A program made the translations under genes and the position numbers. Positions 42,897-51,470 of a stretch of DNA of 64,000 nucleotides are shown here, one piece after another; position 1 is the first letter of the stretch, and the number at the start of each line of letters is the position of its first letter. The stretch covers positions 124,001 to 188,000 of the forward strand of contig NZ_FRAY01000001.1 of assembly GCF_900142475.1 (NCBI RefSeq), in the 5' to 3' direction. This DNA comes from Fibrobacter sp. UWH4 (GTDB taxonomy: Bacteria > Fibrobacterota > Fibrobacteria > Fibrobacterales > Fibrobacteraceae). The notes below the pieces were generated by a model that was not told where the DNA came from, did no database searches, and was given only the letters and a program-made list of their open reading frames with translations.

Positions 42897-44726
42897 ATGT
42901 TTGGATTGGGAAAAATCATCAGGAAAACGGCGCTGGTCTTGGGTGCCGTGGCGGTTGCGGCGCTTGCGCGCCCGTATATCGTGGGTGTCGATGTCTCGTG
43001 GGTGCTCGAAGACGAGTCGCTGGGGGCGAAATACTACGATAACGGCAAGCAGCAGGATCTCTTTGATATCCTGCAGAATCACGGAATCAACTTTATCCGC
43101 GTGCGCACCTTCGTGAATTCGTGCATCGGCTACGCGAAGAACAGCTACTCGGGCGCGAATTCTAACGTGTGTTGGTGCGACCTGGAGCATACCATCGCGC
43201 TCGCCAAGCGCATCAAGGCGCACAACATGGGGTTCTTCCTCGATTTCCACATGAGCGACACGTGGGCTTCCATCGGTCACCAGGATGTTCCGGCCTCTTG
43301 GGCGGGCAAGAGCAATGCCGAGATGGGCAAGCTCGCCTATAACCACGTGAAGACGACCATGGATGCGCTCATGAAGGCGGGACTTCGCCCCGACATGGTG
43401 CAGGTGGGTAACGAAATTAACTCGAGGGTGGCGGGCGTTTCGCTGAGCAAGACGGCGGACTTCGCGAACATCATCAATTCGGGTGTGCGTGCGGTGCGCG
43501 AGACGGATCCTTCTATCAAGATTGTGATGCAGCATGGTCAGCCGCGCCCCGAGAAGGGCTTCGCGGATTGGTACAGCAAGATTCACGCGAATATTGACTA
43601 CGATGCCATTTGCGGTTCCACCTACGGCACCACGAACAACGGGCAGGATTGGCGCGATATGTTCGGGCTCGTGGTCAAGAACAAGAAGGCGGTGCTGAGC
43701 TGCGAATATACGGGCGAACGTACGGCCCTCGTGAACTCGGTGTTCTATGAATTTGGCGACCTGGGCTGGGGAACCTTCGTGTGGGAGCCGACCCGCTACA
43801 GCAACAAGCCGATGTTTGATCGCGACGGCCAGAAATACACGGCGAATGCGCGCCTTAGGGAACTGCGCGATATCGCGAAAAAATACAACGCGACGCTCCC
43901 GGACTGGGTGCAGGTCGGCAAGGCCGTAAAGAAGTACAACGTGAAGACGACGGTCGCTTACGGCGGATCGATTGCGCAGAGCATCGAGGGTAGTGAAATT
44001 GCCGAAGGGAGCAAGGTGACCTTTACGGCCGTTCCGCAGGAGGGCTGGGAATTTGTGGCGTGGACCGGCGACAATACGGGTAACGGCAAGGAATACACGG
44101 TGGCAAGTCTCGGCAAGGATGTGAACCTGGGCGCGACCTTCAAGTTCGTGGGCAAGGATTCGCTCAAGTACGAAGCGGAAAACGGCGTGTTCAACAAGAC
44201 GGTTCTCGAGTCGACGCACGAGGGCTTTTCGGGCAAGGGCTACGCGAATCTCGATAACGAGGTGGGTTCTTCGCTGACGCTTTCCGTGGTTGCTGCCGAC
44301 GAGGGTGATAAGGACGTGAAGATTGTCTTTGCGAACGGCTCTACGGCAAACCGCCCGGTAAGTGTTGCGGTGAATGGCAAGGTGCAGGTGGAATCGGTGG
44401 ACTTCGAATCGACGGGTGCCTGGGAATCGTGGGATTCTAGCGTGGTGACGCTCAGGTTGCCTGCGGGTGCAAGCGCCATTACCATCGCCTCACTCACGAA
44501 GGATGGCGGCCCGAATATCGACCGCATCGAGTTCGTGAATAAGAATGCGGTAATCCCCGTCAATCCTGGCGACTCGGCGGTGGGCGACAGCGGCACGACG
44601 GTACTCCAGCGGATCCCTGTGCGTAGCAATACGCTCCGTAACGGTGGCCGGAACTTCCTGGTGAACGGGCGTTCTGCGGGTGCATTGAAGAACCGCGCGT
44701 CAAGAATCAGGGTATATACAAAGTAA
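42897..44726 (+). CDS. Endo-beta-1,4-galactanase GH53 with CBM35
   Basis: Cuts beta-1,4-galactan side chains (type I arabinogalactan) of RG-I. 609 residues: signal peptide to about 24, GH53 TIM barrel (26-340), InlB-like repeat domain (about 345-415: EGSEIAEGSKVTFTAVPQEGWEF), CBM35-type module (about 420-545: YEAENGVFNK, HEGFSGKGYANLDN) and a basic tail (RNFLVNGRSAGALKN ... RVYTK). The acid/base is E173 in VQVGNEIN and the nucleophile E270 in LSCEYTGE. The repeat + CBM35 + tail block is highly similar to that of the GH43 enzyme two genes downstream. First gene of a run with only 16 and 12 nt to the following two genes. Confidence 0.94.
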   Translation: MFGLGKIIRKTALVLGAVAVAALARPYIVGVDVSWVLEDESLGAKYYDNGKQQDLFDILQNHGINFIRVRTFVNSCIGYAKNSYSGANSNVCWCDLEHTIALAKRIKAHNMGFFLDFHMSDTWASIGHQDVPASWAGKSNAEMGKLAYNHVKTTMDALMKAGLRPDMVQVGNEINSRVAGVSLSKTADFANIINSGVRAVRETDPSIKIVMQHGQPRPEKGFADWYSKIHANIDYDAICGSTYGTTNNGQDWRDMFGLVVKNKKAVLSCEYTGERTALVNSVFYEFGDLGWGTFVWEPTRYSNKPMFDRDGQKYTANARLRELRDIAKKYNATLPDWVQVGKAVKKYNVKTTVAYGGSIAQSIEGSEIAEGSKVTFTAVPQEGWEFVAWTGDNTGNGKEYTVASLGKDVNLGATFKFVGKDSLKYEAENGVFNKTVLESTHEGFSGKGYANLDNEVGSSLTLSVVAADEGDKDVKIVFANGSTANRPVSVAVNGKVQVESVDFESTGAWESWDSSVVTLRLPAGASAITIASLTKDGGPNIDRIEFVNKNAVIPVNPGDSAVGDSGTTVLQRIPVRSNTLRNGGRNFLVNGRSAGALKNRASRIRVYTK

Positions 44727-44742
44727 CAGGATGAGGCGAGGT

Positions 44743-46401
44743 ATGAAAATGAAGCGCGTGTTGTGTGCGGCCGTGATTGCCTTGGCTGCCGCGGAGACTT
44801 TCGGGGCGACCTACTACGTGGCCCCCGATGGCAAGAATACGAATAAGGGAACGAAGGATAGCCCGTTTGCGACCATCAACAAGGCGAATTCCGTGGTGAA
44901 CGCGGGCGATACCGTGTGGATTCGCGGCGGAACCTACCTGCATACGGATACGTCGTATGTGAAAAACGACAACATGTTCGCGGGCATTCACCTGACCAAG
45001 AGCGGTTCAAGCGACAACAAGCGCATTCATTACCTCGCGTATCCGGGCGAAAAGCCGGTCATTGACTTCAGCAAGATGCCGATTGCCAACGGTTCGAACA
45101 ACGTAAGGTACACTTCGGGTATCCTCATTCAGGCGCAGTACTTGCACCTGAAGGGGCTCGAAGTCAAGAACGTTCCCATGAAGGGCGAATCGAATGTGGG
45201 CGTGTACGTGTCCCGCAGTAAGCATATTTTCTTGGAACTGATCGATAGTCACCACAACGGCGGTTCGGGATTCTTCGTAAACGAGAGGGGCTCGGGAAGC
45301 GGCGGCGGACATTTGTTCTTGAACTGCGACAGTCACGACAACTACGACCCCAACGGACGCCAGGGAGACGGCCAGAATGCCGACGGTTTTGGCGTGCATT
45401 ACCAAACTGGTGGCGATACGACAAAGTTCATCGGTTGCCGTGCCTGGTGGAACAGCGACGACGGCTGGGATTTTATCAGTCAGGAATTCCCGGTAGTTAT
45501 CGAGAACAGCTGGGCGATGGGCCACGGCTACAGCAATTACGGTACTGGCAAGCCGAAGGACGGCAACGGCAACGGTTTCAAGGCGGGGAGCAGCAAGACG
45601 GGTGTGCGCCATACCATCCGCAACTGCGTCGCCTGGAAAAACAAGGCGTCGGGCTTTTACGCAAACCACAGCAGCGGCGGTAACGACTGGTTCAACAATA
45701 CGGCCTACATGAACGGCACGGCGTTCAACATGTGGGCGAGCACCTGGGATGCAAACGACAAGCGCACCGACGGTGTCGTGCTCAAGGGCAACAAGGCTCA
45801 CGTGATGAAGAATAATATCGCCTTCCCGAACAAGACGGCCTACATTGGCGGCGAATATGCGGCGGGCGAATACAACACCTGGAACCTGAACATTACCCCG
45901 AAGGAATCGGATTTCGTGAGTGTGTCGGACCCGAGCATGACCGTGACGGGCAAGGAACTCGGGCCTCTCGGCGGTGCATTCGGCCCGCGCCAGGCCGACG
46001 GTAGCCTTCCGGATATCGACTTCCTGAAGCTTGCGAAAAATAGCCAGATGATTGACAAGGGCGTGAATGTGGGGCTCAAGTACGAGGGCAAGGCTCCGGA
46101 TTTGGGTGCGTACGAATATGGCTATGTGTCGCCTGTTATAGTGCCGGTCGATACCACGCCGAAGGATACTGCTGTAACGCCGATTGTCGTTCCGGTCGAT
46201 ACGTCGGTTGCGCCGGTCGATACGACTGCGGATTCTACGGAAATTTCTGTGGGTGATTCGACGACGTTTGTGCGCCCGCTTCCGCAACGCAGGTCGAACA
46301 TGCAACAGCCGGGACGCCTGTTCTACGTGAACGGCCGCTCGGTGAATGCCCTGCGTGCAGGTGGTTGCGAGGCTTCGAGAATCAGGACTTATTCAAAATA
46401 A
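44743..46401 (+). CDS. Secreted PL9 pectate/polygalacturonate lyase
   Basis: 552 residues: signal peptide MKMKRVLCAAVIALAAAETF to Gly22, then beta-helix starting ATYYVAPDGKNTNKGT (DUF1565-like) to about 455, a Pro/Thr/Asp linker of VPVDT units, and a basic tail (RLFYVNGRSVNALRAGG ... RTYSK). PL9 landmarks are QNADGFGVHYQTGGDTTKF, GCRAWWNSDDGWDF with the Ca-binding Asp pair, and GNGNGFKAGS. Paralogue of 20784. An ATG 12 nt upstream (44731) is in frame; 44743 was chosen because GAGG/AGGCGAGG sits just ahead of it. Confidence 0.88.
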   Translation: MKMKRVLCAAVIALAAAETFGATYYVAPDGKNTNKGTKDSPFATINKANSVVNAGDTVWIRGGTYLHTDTSYVKNDNMFAGIHLTKSGSSDNKRIHYLAYPGEKPVIDFSKMPIANGSNNVRYTSGILIQAQYLHLKGLEVKNVPMKGESNVGVYVSRSKHIFLELIDSHHNGGSGFFVNERGSGSGGGHLFLNCDSHDNYDPNGRQGDGQNADGFGVHYQTGGDTTKFIGCRAWWNSDDGWDFISQEFPVVIENSWAMGHGYSNYGTGKPKDGNGNGFKAGSSKTGVRHTIRNCVAWKNKASGFYANHSSGGNDWFNNTAYMNGTAFNMWASTWDANDKRTDGVVLKGNKAHVMKNNIAFPNKTAYIGGEYAAGEYNTWNLNITPKESDFVSVSDPSMTVTGKELGPLGGAFGPRQADGSLPDIDFLKLAKNSQMIDKGVNVGLKYEGKAPDLGAYEYGYVSPVIVPVDTTPKDTAVTPIVVPVDTSVAPVDTTADSTEISVGDSTTFVRPLPQRRSNMQQPGRLFYVNGRSVNALRAGGCEASRIRTYSK

Positions 46402-46413
46402 CGGGGGTGTTTT

Positions 46414-48660
46414 ATGAAAAAGATGAGTTTATTCAAGACGGCGCTTGCCGGGGGATTGCTTGTCGCATCCCTTGCCGCTACGGCTACGGCGCAGACTATC
46501 GTAAATGACCGTTTCTGGAAAGATACGGACGGCAACTTTATCTATTCGCAGGGCGGTGGCGTGCTCCAGGTGGGCGATACGTTCTACTGGTACGGAGTCA
46601 AGTACAACGGCGCCGTTACATACGCGGCGAACCCCACCAAGAAAAACGACGATACCGGATTTGCGGGCGTCACCTGCTATTCCTCGAAGGATTTGGTCAA
46701 CTGGAAATTCGAGGGAATCGTGCTGAAGCCGAGCGAAGCGGGCGGTGGATGGTTCGGGCGCATTGGCGTCGTGTACAATGCGAAGAGCAAGAAGTATGTG
46801 CTCGCGGGCCAGGGGGCAAGCCCGAGCTGGGAATTCGGCGAGTATTTTGCTACCAGCGATTCCCCTACGGGGCCGTTCAAGTTCGCGCGCGTGCAGCCCG
46901 AAAGCGAGATGACGTTCTTCGTGAACAATAATACTGGCGACCAGACGCTTTTCCAGGATGATGACGGCAAGGCGTACGTGATTGCGTCTAACGTGAAGGG
47001 GCGTACTAACTTGTATGTAGCGCCGCTCCGAGAATCGGATTTCTTGGCGATTGACGGTTCCAGGACGGTGAATATCCACAAGAGCCGTGTGGGTGGCCGC
47101 GAAGGGAATGCCATGTTCAAGCAGAACGGCGTTTACTACTTCTGCTCTTCTGATTTGCACGGCTGGAATACCTCGCAGACGTATTGCATGTCGGCGACAA
47201 ACATCCTGGGCCCCTACAGCGAAGAGTTTGTACTTGAAGGAACGCAGCACGACTTTAGTCACGTGACGCAGACCGGGTTCTTTGTCATGGTGAAGGGCTC
47301 GAAGGGTTCGTTTGTGGTGAACGCGGGTGATCGCTGGAGCGATTTCGCAGGGAATGGCCTCGGTTATAACCAGTGGCTGCCTATTTCTTTCGAGACGGGC
47401 AAACCCGTGTTCCATTCCCTGAGCGAGTGGAACATCAACGTGAAGGAAGGCACGTGGAGCGTGGGCGCGGGCAATAACTATTGCCTGAATCCGACATTCG
47501 AGGCGGATCGCGTGGGCCAGACGACCTTGACGGGCTGGAAACTGGACAAGGCCGATGCCAACAACATTAATTCCACATCCAAGAAACGCACGGGCCGCTG
47601 GGGGCTCTACCTGACGGACAGCAAGACGCTCACGCAGACATTGACGGTGCCCAACGGGAAGTACACCCTGAGCGCCTACGTGCAGGGTAGTGGCGGGCAG
47701 AGTTCCGCGAAGATGTTCGCGAAGGATTTCGGCAGCAGCGAGCAGAACGTGTCTATTGCCGCGGCAGCAGGCAACTGGACGAAGAAGGTGGTGGAAAACA
47801 TCACCGTGACGAACGGGAAGATAACCATCGGGTTTAGCACGGCGGGCTCTTCTAGCCAGTGGATTGCCGTCGACGATATCGAACTTATCAAGTCGGGCAA
47901 GAGCTACAAGGTGTCGCTCGATGCCGGAATTGGCGGGACGATTGCCCAGAATATTGCCGGCACGGAAATTCCCGAGGGCTCGAACGTCACATTTACCGCG
48001 ACACCTCTGGACGGCTGGGAATTTGCGGGCTGGAGCGGAGATGCAAGCGGGCTCGATAAGGAATACGTTGTGGCAAGTCTCGGCAAGAATGTGAATCTTG
48101 GAGCTGCATTCAAGTTCGTGGGCAAGGATTCGCTCAGGTACGAAGCAGAAAATACCGTATTCAAGCAGACGCTTTTCGAGGACAAGCACGAAGGCTTTTC
48201 GGGCAAGGGCTACGCGAACCTGGACAATGCGGTGGGTTCCTCGATTACGTTTGCACTTTGCCTGCCTGAAGGCGATGAACGCAAGGTCAAGTTGACTTTC
48301 GCGAACGGCGGGAGTGCGAACCGCCCCGTAAGCATTTCGGTAAACGGCAAGGTTCTGGTAGAAAAGCTGGACTTGGAACCGACGGGCGGATGGACCTCAT
48401 GGAACGATGCGGAATTGACGCTCAAGATTCCTGCCGGCGTAAACGCCCTGGAAATTGCGTCGCTCACGGAAGACGGTGCCCCGAATATCGACAAGATTGA
48501 GTTCGTGCGGGCAGACTCCGGTACGACCGTACTGCGCAAGGTTGCCCCTGCAGAAGTATCCAAGGCCCGCACGGGCAAGCGGTTCTACGTGAACGGCCGT
48601 GCGGTAAACGTCCTGCGTGCTGGCAACCGCAAGGCAGTGCAACCCACATTCGCAAAGTAG
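46414..48660 (+). CDS. GH43 (galactan 1,3-beta-galactosidase-like) with CBM4_9-like and CBM35 modules
   Basis: 748 residues: signal peptide to about 27, GH43 domain (30-330), a carbohydrate-binding CBM4_9-like module (about 350-490: NYCLNPTFEADRVGQ ... WIAVDDIELI), an InlB-like repeat (about 495-565), a CBM35-type module (570-705) and a basic tail (RFYVNGRAVNVLRAG). The opening FIYSQGGGVLQVGDTFYWYG resembles the GH43_24-type galactan galactosidases (INAHGGG...YYWYGE), which lack the usual GH43 base Asp. Exo-galactanase activity on galactan side chains fits the GH53 gene upstream. 12 nt after PL9 in the same operon; a terminator follows. Confidence 0.85.
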   Translation: MKKMSLFKTALAGGLLVASLAATATAQTIVNDRFWKDTDGNFIYSQGGGVLQVGDTFYWYGVKYNGAVTYAANPTKKNDDTGFAGVTCYSSKDLVNWKFEGIVLKPSEAGGGWFGRIGVVYNAKSKKYVLAGQGASPSWEFGEYFATSDSPTGPFKFARVQPESEMTFFVNNNTGDQTLFQDDDGKAYVIASNVKGRTNLYVAPLRESDFLAIDGSRTVNIHKSRVGGREGNAMFKQNGVYYFCSSDLHGWNTSQTYCMSATNILGPYSEEFVLEGTQHDFSHVTQTGFFVMVKGSKGSFVVNAGDRWSDFAGNGLGYNQWLPISFETGKPVFHSLSEWNINVKEGTWSVGAGNNYCLNPTFEADRVGQTTLTGWKLDKADANNINSTSKKRTGRWGLYLTDSKTLTQTLTVPNGKYTLSAYVQGSGGQSSAKMFAKDFGSSEQNVSIAAAAGNWTKKVVENITVTNGKITIGFSTAGSSSQWIAVDDIELIKSGKSYKVSLDAGIGGTIAQNIAGTEIPEGSNVTFTATPLDGWEFAGWSGDASGLDKEYVVASLGKNVNLGAAFKFVGKDSLRYEAENTVFKQTLFEDKHEGFSGKGYANLDNAVGSSITFALCLPEGDERKVKLTFANGGSANRPVSISVNGKVLVEKLDLEPTGGWTSWNDAELTLKIPAGVNALEIASLTEDGAPNIDKIEFVRADSGTTVLRKVAPAEVSKARTGKRFYVNGRAVNVLRAGNRKAVQPTFAK

Positions 48661-48709
48661 CAGCACCGTAGGTGCCCGCCGTAGTCCGCGGACAACTGGA
48701 AATTTCTTT

Positions 48710-48744
48710 TACCCTACCCCCGGAGCAAATGCGAGGGTATTTTT
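48710..48744 (+). terminator. Terminator after the GH53-PL9-GH43 operon
   Basis: TACCCT (48710-48715) and AGGGTA (48734-48739) close a hairpin followed by TTTTTG, 50 nt past the GH43 stop. A small perfect GCACC/GGTGC hairpin precedes it at 48663. Confidence 0.65.
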
Positions 48745-48765
48745 GTGGGCAGAAAGGAGTTATGT

Positions 48766-51435
48766 ATGGGATGTTTGAACTCTATTCGCGTATTGGGCCT
48801 CTCGGCGGCGCTTGCCTTTGCCGCATCGCCCGTCATCAAGGTCGATTTTGACATGAGCGGCCGCAATTCGAGCGAGGTTACGGAACCGAATTACGTGCCC
48901 TGGGTGGTTTCGGGTGTCGCTTCGAAAGATACGACGCTTTCGGGCGTGAAGGTGAATGTCGCCGGAAGCGCGAACCTCAAGGCCAACTGGTACAAGGCCG
49001 GGGTGCAGTCCCCGAGCTATGCGCGCCTTGTGTGCGACGGCGTGATGGTCGAAGGCGGCGGGGCGATTACGCTCACCTTCTCGAATCTTGCGGCAGGGAC
49101 GCACAGCCTCCTTTTGTACCTGAACAATGTCGATGGGACGGCGGTAAGCAACAGCATCGATGTCTATGTGAACAACTCGAAGCAGGCGTCGGTCAAGCCC
49201 ACGAATCGTGCGCTCTCGACAGGCGAGGCGGCGATTGCCTACGTGACTTTTAATGTGGGCGGGACGGGCGCTTCGACCGCGATAAAACTGAATACGGGAA
49301 CGGTTACCCTGAACGGCTTTGAACTGAACGTGCCCAATGCGGCGGCGCAGGCAACTGGCCCTTCGCCTGCAGATTTGGATTATCACGCATCGCACGAAAA
49401 CGGAGCGCTGACGCTTTCGTGGACGGCGGCGAAGTCGGCCGTAAAGCATCGCGTCTATTTCGGGACGGATTCGGCGGCTGTGCTTGCGGCAACGCCCTCG
49501 AGCACTGCGGTTTACATGGGTGAACAATCCGGCAGTTCGTATAAGGTGAGCGGCACGACTCCGCTCCAGACTTACTACTGGCGCGTAGATGAGGTCGATG
49601 CGAACGGAACGGTTACGGCAGGGAATGTCTGGTCGTTCAAGCCGGGCCGCGTCGCGTTCGAAGGTGCCGAAGGTTACGGTCGCAATGCGGTCGGCGGGCG
49701 CGGCGGCAAGGTAGTGTACGTGACGAACCTGAACGATGACGGTGCAGGCTCCTTGCGCGAGGCGTGCACGGCAGAAATTGGCCCGCGTACCGTCGTGTTC
49801 AAGGTGTCGGGAATGATCCAACTGAAATCGCGTTTGGTCTGCAATCAGGATTATGTGACGATTGCGGGGCAGACGGCTCCCGGCAAGGGAATTACCATCA
49901 AGAGCGCTCCCATCGGGTTCACGGGCAAGGACATGGTCATCCGCTTCATGCGCGTGCGCTTGGGTTACGGTGCCACTTACGACGGCATGGGGCTCACCGG
50001 CGGCGACCACAGCATATTGGACCATGCGAGCATCAGCTGGACGATTGACGAAGCCTTCAGTAGCCGAGGCGGCAAGAACCTTACGCTGCAGCGCACGCTG
50101 ATTTCGGAAGCGCTGAACATTGCGGACCACCAGAATTACCCTGTCGGGACGGGACACGGGTATGCGGCGACTATCGGCGGCGATATCGGCAGCTTCCACC
50201 ACAACCTGCTTGCGCATAATGCGGGCCGCAACTGGAGCCTGGGCGGTGGCCTCGACGGGAACGGCTACTATGCGGGCCGCCTTGACATATTCAACAACGT
50301 TGTCTATAACTGGGTGAGCCGCGTGACCGATGGCGGTGCGCACGAGGTGAACTTCGTGGGCAATTACTACAAGGAGGGTGCTGCAACCACCTTGCACGGC
50401 TATACTTTGCGCGCACAGTTCGAAGGTACGGGCAAAGGCTCGCAGGCGTATTACTACCACAACAACGTTCTCGAGGCTGCGGGCGGCAAGTTCACCTGCG
50501 ACGGCACCAACGACAATTGCGGTCGCGAGTATTCGCTTTCCGGCGGGCAGGTGCTGGATTGGGAACCCTGGAACAGCAAGCCCTTCTTTGCCTCGTATGC
50601 GACTGTCCAGAGCGCGAAGGCCGCCTACAAGGATGTGCTGAGCGATGTGGGCCAACGCATGCCTGTACTTGACAATCACGACACCCGCGTGATAAACGAA
50701 ACCAAGAACGGAACCTACAGCATGAAGGGCTCCGTGGGCGGCATGGCGGGCATTCCCGACCGCGAAACCGACGTGAAGGATACGGCGAACATCAAGGGCT
50801 GGGAGCCTTACCCGAGCGAAATCCGGGCCGACGACTACGACAGCGATTTGGACGGGCTCCCTGACTGGTGGGAAAATATGTACGGGTACAATCCGAAGTC
50901 GAAGAGCGGTGACTTTAGCGAAGCGAACAGGGACCGCCTGGGCGATGGCTGGACGGAATTGGAACGCTACCTGGAATGGATGGCCCGCGCGCACTACACC
51001 TTCGCGAAGGGCGAAACCCAAGTGATAGACCTTTCGCAGTTTACCCGCGGTTACGACGGCGGAACCTACACCGTGTCGGCCCCGAGCGGCGTGACGGCGA
51101 CCGTGAGCGGTTCCAAGTTGGCGGTGAAACTCGCCGAAAACTTTGCAGGTGCGGACTACGTGCAGTTTACGCTCAAGGACAATGCGGGCGATACCTTTAG
51201 CCGCTACATCGGCGTGACGCAGGGCCTAGCCTTGAACGCCTCGCAGGGCGAACAGGATGAAAACGATACGACATCTGTTGTCGCGGGCGATACGACTGCG
51301 ACAGGAGATTCTACGACAACATCGTTAAGGCCGCGTGCGCAGAGAAAGCATCTAAATGGCCTTGGACGCATTTACGACACGCAGGGACGTCTCTTGAAGC
51401 AGCGAAAACATAGGGGCTTTTACCTGACGCGATAA
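48766..51435 (+). CDS. Large secreted pectate lyase-like enzyme (PL1 type) with Fn3 and Ca-binding repeat
   Basis: 889 residues: signal peptide to about 20, a galactose-binding-like domain (about 22-195), an Fn3 domain (200-298: LTLSWTAAKSAVKHRVYFGTD ... YYWRVDE), PL1-type beta-helix (300-650: AEGYGRNAVGGRGGKVVYVTNLNDDGAGSLREA by parts, TIAGQTAPGKGI, HNAGRNWSLGGG), a TSP3-like Ca loop (DYDSDLDGLPDWWE near 700), a cadherin-like beta domain (750-825) and a basic tail (RIYDTQGRLLKQ). The GRGGKVVYVTNLNDDG opening is typical of Bacteroidota/Fibrobacter pectate lyases. ATG at 48766 has SD AAAGGAG; an upstream in-frame GTG is rejected. Followed 35 nt later by a second PL1. Confidence 0.88.
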   Translation: MGCLNSIRVLGLSAALAFAASPVIKVDFDMSGRNSSEVTEPNYVPWVVSGVASKDTTLSGVKVNVAGSANLKANWYKAGVQSPSYARLVCDGVMVEGGGAITLTFSNLAAGTHSLLLYLNNVDGTAVSNSIDVYVNNSKQASVKPTNRALSTGEAAIAYVTFNVGGTGASTAIKLNTGTVTLNGFELNVPNAAAQATGPSPADLDYHASHENGALTLSWTAAKSAVKHRVYFGTDSAAVLAATPSSTAVYMGEQSGSSYKVSGTTPLQTYYWRVDEVDANGTVTAGNVWSFKPGRVAFEGAEGYGRNAVGGRGGKVVYVTNLNDDGAGSLREACTAEIGPRTVVFKVSGMIQLKSRLVCNQDYVTIAGQTAPGKGITIKSAPIGFTGKDMVIRFMRVRLGYGATYDGMGLTGGDHSILDHASISWTIDEAFSSRGGKNLTLQRTLISEALNIADHQNYPVGTGHGYAATIGGDIGSFHHNLLAHNAGRNWSLGGGLDGNGYYAGRLDIFNNVVYNWVSRVTDGGAHEVNFVGNYYKEGAATTLHGYTLRAQFEGTGKGSQAYYYHNNVLEAAGGKFTCDGTNDNCGREYSLSGGQVLDWEPWNSKPFFASYATVQSAKAAYKDVLSDVGQRMPVLDNHDTRVINETKNGTYSMKGSVGGMAGIPDRETDVKDTANIKGWEPYPSEIRADDYDSDLDGLPDWWENMYGYNPKSKSGDFSEANRDRLGDGWTELERYLEWMARAHYTFAKGETQVIDLSQFTRGYDGGTYTVSAPSGVTATVSGSKLAVKLAENFAGADYVQFTLKDNAGDTFSRYIGVTQGLALNASQGEQDENDTTSVVAGDTTATGDSTTTSLRPRAQRKHLNGLGRIYDTQGRLLKQRKHRGFYLTR

Positions 51436-51470
51436 ATTTTTAGTATAATAAGATGAAAGGATGGTCGATT

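Noticed and set aside
46429-51021. 586- and 753-codon antisense ORFs over GH43 and PL1
   Set aside because: Arg/His/Val-rich shadows of GC-rich genes.
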